In this document: positions 35,504-46,520 of the stretch, one piece after another | Numbering within the stretch: position 1 is the first letter of the stretch | How the letters are laid out: each line of letters starts with the position of its first letter | From: Tubiluchus corallicola | Taxonomy: Eukaryota; Priapulida; Priapulimorpha; Priapulimorphida; Tubiluchidae | Length of the DNA: 64,000 bases | NCBI GenBank assembly: GCA_030141605.1 | Contig: JAQGDQ010000001.1 | Span: 2,266,501 to 2,330,500, forward strand | Direction: 5' to 3' | Program-made: the position numbers and the translations under genes | Notes under the pieces: model-generated | What the model was told of the DNA's origin: nothing | The model's input: only the letters and a program-made list of their open reading frames with translations | Databases searched by the model: none

Positions 35504-38089
35504 ATAGCTGTTTTATTGGATTTTATTAATTATTTTGTTATGTTGTTATTTACAGACCTTGCTGTTCAGGTTTCAAAATTCAGAAATTCATTAAAGGTCG
35601 GTAAATAATAAATATGTGCATGGTTTGCACTTCTGTTAGCAAAAACTACACCAACATGCACAGGTTTTTTAAAGAGAATTACAGTAACTTTATGAAAGTG
35701 TTAAAATCGAACATGGGAGTTAGTTGCCAGTATTGATATTGCTCAGTTGCAAATATCCTATTACATAGCTGGGTATGCCCACAAAAGCATTTATTATGTA
35801 TTCATTCAAAGTCTAATAACTTATAAAACACACGCCTCTGAATCTAATTTAAAAATCGTATCCATCCTTTCACTAATTCCCGTAAGTTTATGTCAGAATG
35901 CTTGTTGTTGGGATGAAGTTGTCTTTGCGCGAAGCCAGTTGCTATAATCCTCTAGTGACTTGTTCTATTCACATACTGCTACACTTTTTGCTATTAAATT
36001 TATATTTTTCTAGCCTTGTGTGAAATTATTAATTGTGTTAATTCAAGAAACAGTGTCACTTTTGCGGTTGTGAAACTTGCTAGACTGTTTGGTGCCCTTA
36101 TCAGAAGCACTGTCGATTTGTGAATGTCATACATTTTTGCTTTTTTATTGTGATACAATAATAATATTGAATTTCCAAAACTCGTTTCATAGACGTATAT
36201 TCAAGCTTTAGTGTTTACTTTACCCCAGCTATATACAATTTAAATTGACGAAGCTATTATGTATTCCAACAATTTTATTGAGAATGTGTAATGCCAGTCC
36301 CATTTTAGGCTAAATTATTTCGATTTGTAACAATGTTCAGTTTTTTAAACTGATGATGTATTTATATTTAAACTGTAAAAAAATTGCTGCCTAAATGAAA
36401 ACATTAAAATGACAATTATTAATGAATAAATCTAGCCAATTTTGTAAGTGGTTATACCAGTAACTTTGCTAATTAAAATGCAGAAGTATTTATTTATGTA
36501 AATTTATAAGCGTCGTCCCATCTGGTTAATTAACAACTTCAATTATATTCTGTTATAGTCTGACTGAAGTGATTAAAGTTGTCTTCAGACATGTGTTCAG
36601 TGATTTTGCTAACACTTGTAACTGCTGTAAAATTGTTATTATACGTCTATTATTTGTTGCTCATAACTAAATGCCAGAGTAATATGAGTTTCCTTTCTTT
36701 ATACGTATTCGCTTGGTTATCTATTTAAGTTAATCTGTTTCACTCAATGTTATAGGTAGGTTTTTCTTTTGCCTGCATGGTAACAGTAATAGGTGAAAAC
36801 TGTGATGCCGATTTGGTCCAGAGTATTAGCAATTTCACAATTTTATGCCAAGTTTCCAAAAATTGTGGTGTGTAGTAGACTTACCGTCTGCCAGTGCAAT
36901 ATCTGCACAGTCTCTTTCCTTATTGCTGTTTTGTTTCAAGAAATGTAGAGCTTATGTTACACGCATTTAAATGTGCATAATTCAATCGATTTGATCGATG
37001 CTGAGTTTTTAATATTGTAGGGATTGGTTTCTATGCTGGCACATTTCGAACCAAACATGTCTGTAATAAAACTATAAAATAAAGTAATATTACAATCATG
37101 CCATGTGTTTTGTTTGTCAGTGTGGACTTATTAGGTGTTTACTATTTTAAATAACCTTTTCAAGGACATCATTTAACTTCACGCAGGCTACATTTTGCAA
37201 GTTGTGGTGTTATTGACAACAAAGACAGAGATGCACTGCCAGATGATTTATTATTCTGTGGTTGGCACGAAAATGGTTTAAGTAAAGCTTAATAATACAG
37301 AGTGCATATATACATGTTTATTCTATAAAATACCCTAGTGCAGCAATATAACTAGTACTATAATCGGATTAATCACAACACTACAGTCATTGAACGTTTG
37401 GTGTATTTTAGAAGAAACCGACGCATAGAATGCATTGTTTTGTTCATTTGCTTATACTATCTGTCAACTCGAAAACGATTAGTTAAATCAACTAAATAGT
37501 AAGCCAATTAAATTAGTGTGTTTATCAATATCAAGATCAATAATAATTGTAAGCACTTTTTCTGTATCTCTTGCAAAGTCCATGATAACCTTATACATTC
37601 AGCGGTAGTATTTGTAGAAGCGTACACGTGCTAAGTGAATTATAGGCCTCCTGTAATAGCTGTTTCCAGTTTTACAGGGTACTCACGAAATTAATCGTTT
37701 CTTTTCGCACAAAAACTTCAGTTGTTTTAAATGTTACATGGTAAACGTAGTGGACGAGGACTCGGACAATAATTTTAGCCGTTTATAAGCAGTGTGGTTT
37801 GTAGCGCAAAACAACGGATAGACGTAATTTGTGTTTCGGCACTAGCACTCAAATGTCTCGTGCCAAATGTCCTTTAACCGCACATCAAAATAGAGGTTAA
37901 GTTCTTAGCAAGCTTGCCCCTAAGCCAACGTTTTCATGATGTCATGCACTAAGCAGCTCCCTGGTTGGTTCACAAATTCTCACGTTTGAGAAATGATGCG
38001 TGGAAAGAGCACAAATTTCCAATGTGCCTCTTAATTGGTCAAACATTTTTCTCATCCAAATTTCATTCACAAAAATTTCTATATTACAG

Positions 38090-38345
38090 GCCAGAATGAA
38101 ACGGGGTGTTTTACAGAATGCCTAAGCGTTTACTGGAGTGTCAAAGCAAACCAGGCAGCGTGAAATCGGGTATTCTGTAGAATGCCTAGGCATTTTATGA
38201 AGTCTAAAACAAACCAGATATGAAGTGCCTAAAATAGCTCCTTCTACACTTTACCTAGGCATTACATATGGTTTGTCTAAGCAAAGTGTGTAATTCTTAG
38301 ATTTTAAACATATTATTCAAGGGCATTTTATAGAATGCTAAATAA
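38090..38345. repeat. CCTAGG-rich repeat, left segment
   Basis: Multiple short palindromic blocks (AGAATGCCTAGGCATTTTAT, TTTACCTAGGCATTACATAT) and the block GTGTAATTCTTAGATTTT, which recurs at 40026-40055. Probably one transposon family later split by other insertions; class not recognised. Confidence 0.5.
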
Positions 38346-39189
38346 ATTGTAGTTAATCTAGAAATGAAACAAATATTCAGTTGTTCTAATATAATTTCCA
38401 ATATTTTATATTACAATATTGAAAAGAGAGAGATGCAAGCCTTATGTCTGTTGTGCCAGCTATAATTTGTAAATCGCTCTCACACAAAATATCTAGTTTT
38501 AATCAAAAAATTTGTTCCCTGCACGTCAAATTTCTATTATTTAATCCCTTGTTCTTCCTTGACAACGCCAGCCATAACTATTTAAACTGTACGCAACATG
38601 CAAAATAGTATTTACGCAAGCTCTAAGCCTTCCGTGACGTTACGAACAAATCATAGATTTAAGATTAAAACTGGCTAATGAATCCTGTGCGGTAGCGAAA
38701 AACATAAGAACGTTCTTATACACAAACAAGTATAGGAAAAATGGTTTGTAAGAACTTTAATTGAATACTGCTCCAGGCTTCCTGAATGGAAAGTGATCCA
38801 CTTGACCGAGCAGCTTGTCAGAGATGGTGATGTTGCACCCATTACCAAAAAAATTAACTCACCAGATTATTTGAGCTGCTTAATTTAGTACTTTGACTAT
38901 GTTGGTTTATGCATTTCATACAATGCCTAGGTAATATATAAAATATCTAGGGAATATTCTATTCAACATAAATTACGTTCGTTTTACACTTTGTCAAAGT
39001 CACTTTACACATTTTATAAAAATCCTAGTTATTATATTATTATACTAAATATGTAGGCAAAGCCTGAAAAAGTTACAACAAAAAAAGATATATTTAAGCA
39101 CTTTTCCCGAGATGGTTAAGTGTTATCATGAAACGCCAAGAGATTTTATAATGTGTCTTAATTTTACACTTGTCTGTACTGTAAAATAA

Positions 39190-39965
39190 GCCATTATACT
39201 AATGTTGATAGCCTCATCAAAGTCTATTTCGCTATTGTACTCGTATATTCATTTTCGATTACGGGCTGTGTTACGGTTCAGCCTATGATACATCATTACG
39301 ACCTTTACAAACGTTACAAAATAGATATATTAGAATAACGTTTAAACATGCTCTACTAACAAATCGCAATCATATGTATTACACACGTGCATTTGTAAAA
39401 ATTAATGAATTGTATCATCGTGAGTGTTTATTATTTTATGTATAAATACTTTCATAATCTGCTTCCTCCAGCTTTTCGTAATTTATAATTATTCGTTCAC
39501 CAAACTCATACATACTACCTACACTCGTAGCACGCTTACCTTGGCTATCCAAACTAATTATTATCATCGTAACCCTTCATACAAGAGCGATTCAGCTCTG
39601 GGCACAAATGAGTCAAAAACCACCCATTGCTCCAGTTCAAAAAGAATGTTTTTCATTATGTTTTATCTCAATATTTTTCTTAATTAATCAAATTTTACTG
39701 TACAACATTAGTAATATCATCAGTTATCTTACTTGTGTTTTGGTATGTGCTTTAATGCCATAATTACTCGTGTTCTTATGTTTGTTTTATGATAATTATA
39801 TTCATTAACTTTTAGATTGGTTCTGTACTAATGCTTGCCACAACCCCGCTGTGAGGCGCGAAAGCTGACGCTCCTCCTCATTCCGAGGTTTATATGTACC
39901 AACCATTCGTCAATGTAACATTGCTATTGTTATTATGTATGTACGCAATTTGATGTATATTTGCA
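39190..39965 (+). mobile_element. Dead non-LTR retrotransposon 3' end (reverse transcriptase C-terminus)
   Basis: A frame with frameshifts and stops reads YGLCYGSAYDTSLRPLQTLQ, then a region with HRECLLFYV, YKYFHNLLPPAFRNL and LLQFKKNVFHY, the arrangement found after the catalytic part of CR1/Jockey-like LINE polymerases. A GC-richer 3' tail (GCTGTGAGGCGCGAAAGCTG near 39850) follows. Catalytic motifs are absent, so this is a 5'-truncated inactive copy lying between the CCTAGG-rich segments. Confidence 0.6.
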
Positions 39966-40017
39966 CAAATAGGCCAAAAAATTTAAATCTTTAAAAAACA
40001 TAATAATGTAAAAGTAT

Positions 40018-40105
40018 ATTTAGGCAAAGCGTGTAATTCTTAGATTTTTGATATACTTTTCCTAGGTATTTTATTTTAGGGAATGTATGAAATATGTTTC
40101 AATGT
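40018..40105. repeat. CCTAGG-rich repeat, right segment
   Basis: Contains AGGCAAAGCGTGTAATTCTT and TTTTCCTAGGTATTTTAT, matching the segment at 38.28 kb in the same orientation. Consistent with the retrotransposon tail having inserted into or near an older element. Confidence 0.5.
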
Positions 40106-40558
40106 GCTTGCACATTTGTGCGATAAAATTTGTCCATTAGCTTATTGACCTTTTTCGTGTTCGAGAATTAAAAATTCCTGTTCTGTTTTGGTAACGTTGA
40201 TTACTCAGGAGGCCATCGTAAAACATGCGATAACACCATGGATCTAGAATTGACGTCAAATGTATTGGTCTATTGCTCAGCCTCCCCTGTAACGTAAGCA
40301 CGCTTACGGGACAACAGCTCACGCTGGGCAACAACTGTCTCAACTAAACTAAACTAAGCTAAACAACATGACAGTCACAACTAATGTCTAATCAGCAGAT
40401 ACTGATTGCACTTTTTCATAAACACGGATTTGCAGAGCAGCAGTTATTTTTAAACGAAATTAACACTTCAAGTAGACAAAAAATGACTCGATTTAAACAG
40501 AATGTAGAGACGAAGTTTCAAATCACTACAAAATACAGAGACATAAGTATGAAAAGAA

Positions 40559-41425
40559 ACTAAGCCAGTTAGCCTTGCTTTACACTAAAGGAGCAACAAA
40601 AATATTAACTCTTTCTTGACTTTGAACATAGGAACATCATTCATGCCTGCGATGTATTTTTTCTATATTAACTGATCATGTGCTCGTCTGCAAGATTTAT
40701 TCAGTTTTTGTATTTTTCCGTTTGTTAGGCTAAGGAAATGGAATAAATTTGATTGTTCCATTCCTTAGACTACCCTTATATTGAATGCCCGAGTTACATA
40801 AGTCCCAATGGCATCTTTTAACCATGATTATAACTAGAAAAACAGCGTAAAATAGCTAATACTGTACTTACGTTGATGTGTAATACAGGTTTTGACCATA
40901 TTTGAATTAAATTTGACTGTGAAGATCTCATTGACATAGACACAGACATAGACATAGACATTATTTTCTCCAAATGTGTCACAAATTTTCATTGAGGTTT
41001 ATAAAAACTGGCCAGAAAAGAAAACATTTTGTTTTGCTCTTATTTAAAGTTAATCGAATAGTTGTTTTTATCTAACTTGCAAAGCTGTAAACTACACTAA
41101 ACTGCGTATTTCCTTGAATGTAAAACGGTTTTATCAGCAACTCATAGACGTAAGCGTTGTGCATTTCTTCCTATAAACGAAACTAGACTATATATTTCCA
41201 CTAAATCACTTGCAATTTCAATTGACAATAATAAAATCTAGAACCGGGCCAATATTTCTCCCCCTAATTTATGAAAAGTTGAGCATTTTTCACAATAGTG
41301 TTAGACAGAGTTGTAGCTAAATGTCCCGAACGTTCCTGCGTTAATTAAGCTTTGCAGGTGTGAGAAATAACATGTACACTGATTGGTCCGCCAACGAAAA
41401 TGATTGACATTATGTTAGACGTCAG
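40559..41425 (+). repeat. Dispersed repeat family A, copy 2 (intergenic)
   Basis: Diverged same-orientation copy of 5208-6340; shared blocks are listed there. A small tandem array of AGACATAG units lies at about 40937-40960. Confidence 0.7.
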
Positions 41426-42733
41426 TTACCCGGTTGAGCTAATACTACGCTGCAACAATCGTGGCCAGGAGCCCTGTGTGATATGGGGCGCTTTCGTTAC
41501 GACACCACAAACACTTTTTTCCTACTAATTTCTGATACGTGCTGACACGTGGGTTCAGTGAACCTTTCCATTTAAGCATAGTTCACAGACATGTATTCCG
41601 AATAAAAGCAAACAAAACAGTTTTTAATATTACCGATAAATTCTTGGTTTAATGAGATAATAAGAACTAAAAACAATTCACTAATCCAAAACAACAACAA
41701 AGTTGTTATAATTACAAACGACGTTTCTAGATAACCTACGATAAACAGACGATTAGTTAGCCCCAACCCAGGTGAGGGAGAAGGATGTAAGGCAAATATA
41801 CTTATCAGTCGTAGTTAACTGCAGTCGGAAGTTGTCGGATTCCAACGTTTGACGTTCTCCACCACTCTGGAAGCTGGAATAACGTGACTAACCTGTTATG
41901 CGAACTTCGTGGAATCTTGAACAGTTACTTTTCCAAAGCTCGAGCAGGGGGTGGAATCTTACGTGGCCACTTCTACAATGCATGCCAGGTGTACCGGAGT
42001 CGTAAGTGGTTACTTCTCCAATCCTAGTGGAGTGCAGTGGAGTCCTGACCCGTGGAGCTCGTGGAACTACCATTGATACAACGTCTTGTCATCACCTGGT
42101 TGTTTCTGCACCAGATCTCGTGAATTTCCGTTTACAGCAGTACGTCCTATAACGAATAACAGCCAGTTTATTGGTGTTTTCGCCTCACGGCTCGAACACC
42201 TAACCCTTTGGTGTGTCAGTGCCCTTTAATCACTTTCTGTCGCCACAGTAATGAAGTCTTGATTTCGATTGTTAATAAATGTTCGTTGGAAGCCATATTC
42301 GACGACTTCACTGGCTTAGCACGTTCGACACACTGTGATGAACCTGGTTTCCATTTCTAGAACAGGTAAAACTGGATGACTTTGTCCTTTAACACGACGG
42401 TTTATTGGCTAGATAGCCTGTTCAGTTGAGCGTATGACCAATCACTTACTTTCTTGTAAAGGAGATCTAGGACAGGTATGAGGTGGAACCCTTCCCAGAG
42501 CTAACTAGGTGCATGCTCATATATGTACAGTCACAACTTACTTTATTGTAGTAGGTAAATTCGCTTAATGAGTAATTAACTAATAACTCATCAATTAACA
42601 CAAGCAATTAGCTAAATTAAGTTATTAATGCATACTTAATTAAGTATAGGACATACACAAAATCATACTAGAATGCAGTTCAACTATATTAGAAGGGGTT
42701 GCAATGCTGTTCGGTAGTTCTTATATTCCAGAC

Positions 42734-42750
42734 TGACGTCACGTACGTCA
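42734..42750. promoter_or_regulatory. Palindromic CRE-like pair
   Basis: TGACGTCACGTACGTCA contains a perfect CRE (TGACGTCA) and an inverted TGACGT half-site. It lies inside the putative LTR, where such sites often drive retroelement transcription. Function is inference. Confidence 0.35.
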
Positions 42751-43784
42751 CACCCTGCATCGAGACGTGTTTCCATTAAATGAAGCGACGCCCTAAAGAC
42801 TGGACTCTCTGGACTTACAAGACGTGCTCGTCGGTCCGAAAGGTTCAACCTAAGTCTATGCTCCCAAAACCCAAAATGTTATGACGATTTGACGAATGAT
42901 GGACTGCGAAGTATGTGAATTAATATTGCTACTAGCCGAGATGTTTCCCAACAAACAGTTAATCTTCCATTAATACCGCTAATTGAGGGAGTACGGTGCG
43001 TTGTGTCTGTCGATGGAAATAATCGCCTCCTACATTCTCTCTGTTTCTGTGTTAGCTAGAGATACTGACTAAGCTAGAGATACGACAAACACTTGTTCAT
43101 TTACATGTAAAATCGGATATTGACAGTTGATTATTAAATTAGGCATTATTTGTTATATGATTCTCCCAATTTTATCTCTTTGGGGTAAACCCGTATTTCG
43201 TTATTTTATGTGCAATTATGATTGAATATTATAATATTTTAGATAATGGTCCTGCCACAAGTTCTACTACTGACCATGAGTAGGATTTCTATTCATATGT
43301 TGGTACTAAAATGTTAAACCTTTAGACTTGCTACCATATTTGTGATCTTATTTCAACATTTGTTCCTGATATGCCTCGATACGCAACACAAGCGCAATAA
43401 AACCGAAACACTAAACCAATGAGTTAAAATATAAAAGCTCCCTGCTAAATAGCTTTAATGAAGAAAATATATTTTTCACATTGACAAGAATTGCAAAAGG
43501 TGTCATGATCTAAACTGGTAACATTTATAGAAATACTACAGATAGTGAAGAAAATGATTTTACTGAAGTTAAACATTTGCAGCCAAAGTATAGGTGAACG
43601 AGGCCACTTGACAGCAATTTCATAATGTTAACAAGTCTTAGTGCAAGGAAGTACAGGGGAGGCCACTTACCGAATCAGTCTCTCTCACTACACACTACTG
43701 TCTCTACTCTAACTGTCTACCAAATAAAACACAGAGAGCTTCCACACTAAATCTTCCAAGTAATGCTGTTTTCACGTTTTCACA

Positions 43785-43789
<5 letters not shown>

Positions 43790-43824
<35 letters not shown>

Positions 43825-43828
43825 CTCT
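43790..43828. repeat. (CT)n microsatellite
   Basis: About 30 bp of pure CT followed by CGCTCTCT, inside the putative LTR. Confidence 0.95.
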
Positions 43829-43999
43829 GATTTTCCCACACCTGCTTGACATCACTGCCACACCTCCACTCTAAACATAACGGTCACGTGACCACTATCG
43901 ACAACCCAAACTTGACAAAATAGGGGGAGGGTGGTCCCACAAGCCTGACCACCCCCAGGTTCGTTACAACGTTTCTTTTCTGCCTCGTCGTGCTTCCTT

Positions 44000-46520
44000 T
44001 TTTAGTTTCGAAATGCTGGCGTTCCTTTGTGAGCAGTCGATACCAGTTGGAACGAATATTTTCAAATATTTTGATTCACTGAGCGAAATTCTAGACATGA
44101 GACTTTCTAGAAGAAAAATTTCATTTTGCTGTGGTGGTTAAAGAAAAAGGCAAGTAAGCGACAGCATCTTTTTTGGTTTCACCCAATTTTTGAAAACCAT
44201 GAATGGCAACAAGTTGTAATGGATGACGAAAAGTGCATAAGTTATTTTGATGCAACCTGCAATCTTCTGAATTTTACTTGTTCAGTGTTATAATAAGTAT
44301 TTCAACTGAACAGCGTCTTGCTGTCACGTTAAGGCAAACAAAGCCAACACCTAATTAATTGTACCTTAGCATGCAATTGTTATAATTTTGATAAGTATTA
44401 ATATACACGCACCGTATTATATGCAATTAATATTTAATTGTAATTATTGATGAGACTTGCAAAAAATAGATAGCGTACAGTGAATTCAGCATTGAGTACT
44501 AGACAAGCTTTCGTGAATTACTTTATTTCTCCTGTTGGTTCAGTATCTGACAGCCCAGGCCAGATCTGGGCTAGCCTATGTACGACGCGTCCTATTTGGA
44601 CTAGCCCATGTACAACAATGTCCTACTCCGCTTCCGACAATATCCATCCTCTGGTTATTTATAATTCTGAGTTTCTATACATTGTTATAATAACGTATTT
44701 AATATTTTGTGTGGCAATATCATTGACTCGTTGTGCAAACTTGGACCTCAATTTACTGCTAAACCAACAGCTCAATTGCACACAAGCGTCTGTAGCAACG
44801 AGTAAGCAGACTGAAGTGGAGACGAAGCAGAGAACACGTTACGTCGTGTTATAAATGTGTTTTATGTAACCGATAGTATTGAGTGTCGTGTGAGCGATGT
44901 TATCATTATTGAAACCGTATAAGGAAAGCAGAACAACCTGATTACCTACAGTGTAAAAGTAAAACAGGCAATTCCAATTATCTAATGCCTGACGGCAAAT
45001 TAACGAAACAAAACCTTGCTTTGCTCAAGTATCATGTAATTTTGAATGTAGTTAAAATTGGCACAGGAAAAAAGGCGTGGTACCATCACCAAAATTAATA
45101 TTAAAAGGTAGATAAACCTTAAGTGGAATATTCGGGCGTTATTGATTATAAGTCTTATCTAATAAACAAATATTTTGTGAATCTTTTGCTAGTCTGTATA
45201 ATAACTGTTACTGTTAGTGTTAACACTGTTACACTACAGCCAGTAGGCCTACAGGTACATTTTTGAAAGTTTGCTTGTTTATCTTTGTGTTAAATTTTTT
45301 TAATCAAAAGAATCAGATGGATAAGTATCGGATTGTTCTGCTTCCTACTGGATGCACTGCACTTTTATTATAGAAATCAATTGCACTAAAATAACATATA
45401 TTATGTGCTATTTTTTCTGTGCCATCTTTACATACTTTTCCATTTGTGCCATTTTTTCTGTGCCATTTTTTCCTGTACCAGTTTTACCATGCCATTTTTA
45501 CCGTGCACCTGTAATATGTACTCTTTATGAACTGAACTGTACAAACATGCTTGGAAAAAGTGCAGCGTAGCAATATGTCTGTGACGTGCCCGAATTACCA
45601 TAGTCTCTTCCGTACCATTTGTGAGCTAGATCCTGGTTCAAATGCACTTTTCTAGTGTAATAAAATTATACTGCTTCATTTAGTAATACTATGTAATACA
45701 TTAGCCTAAGACTACATAATTATGTATAACTTGTGATAATTATAAAATTTTAGTTTTTGGTATATACAGCATACATTAGCAAATTGAACTTTAAAATTTT
45801 GCAATGCACCATTCCATGTAAATTATGCAACTTATTTAAATATTGGTAGAATAGCTTTTATAGCTTCATTCGTAATCATCAATATAAGCTGCTGTTTATA
45901 AAATATAAGGTGTGTTATAAAATACATGCTTTATATAAATTTATATGAAAGCATGCGTATTTCCGAGGACAATAAGAATTTTTTAATACTGAGCCTCTGA
46001 AATCTGGTGCTCCTGAAAGTCTGGCAAACTAGGCTACAGCCTAGTTAGCCTATTTGTAATTACGCCTCTAGCTTCTCCACAATCTCCTCTCCACACTTAA
46101 AATTGAATTTTTGTTGTATACATACTGTAATAGTCACAGGGGAGGGAATTAGGCTAATATATATGTATTATAGTGTATTCATTCTGCATTAATTCTTGAA
46201 GGCGGAAAGTTTCAATGTATTTTACTACATTATTATTTTCGCTAGACTTAAAATGGAAGAATTCTTCTAGAATTTGGCACCTTTCAGGCAACTGCCTAGT
46301 TTACCTAATGGTAGAGCCAGCACTGACTGCAGCCAGATATACTCAACAATATGATATTGGAGCATATGATACAATGTGCTATGAAATCAGAAATTTATAA
46401 TAACGTTATGTTTGGTCAAGAGAAGAGCCTTCAGTCCTACTAATACTACTTGTGATTTATTTACAAATACCATTCTGTGATGCAGCTAAATGATAAATTT
46501 AATTTTTCAAGTAGAGTTGA
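44000..46520. other. Intergenic stretch without a supported gene
   Basis: The stretch holds a 124-codon open frame (44480-44854) with one hydrophobic segment and an internal duplication (CTAGCCTATGTAC / CTAGCCCATGTAC); no family is recognised, and AT-rich DNA yields such frames by chance. A degenerate TGTGCCATTTTTTC minisatellite of about six units lies at 45405-45510. Nothing else was seen. Confidence 0.5.

Larger units (their letters stand above)
41850..43968 (-). mobile_element. Possible long solo LTR with 5-bp target duplication
   Basis: Read on the minus strand the block begins TGTAACGAACCTGGGGGTGG, a start common in gypsy-type LTRs, and ends CA. It is flanked on both sides by ACGTT (41845-41849 and 43969-43973). 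No gag or pol frame is visible, and the composition is GC-richer than the surroundings. The left end was chosen because it fits TG..CA plus the duplication; a chance match over this distance is not negligible. Confidence 0.4.

Noticed and set aside
44480-44854. 124-codon open frame with one hydrophobic segment
   Set aside because: It has no recognisable family, an internal DNA duplication and a repeat-rich setting; chance is the simpler explanation.
45600-45660. CCTGGTTCAAATGC, resembling a tRNA B box
   Set aside because: No matching A box or cloverleaf stems could be drawn around it.
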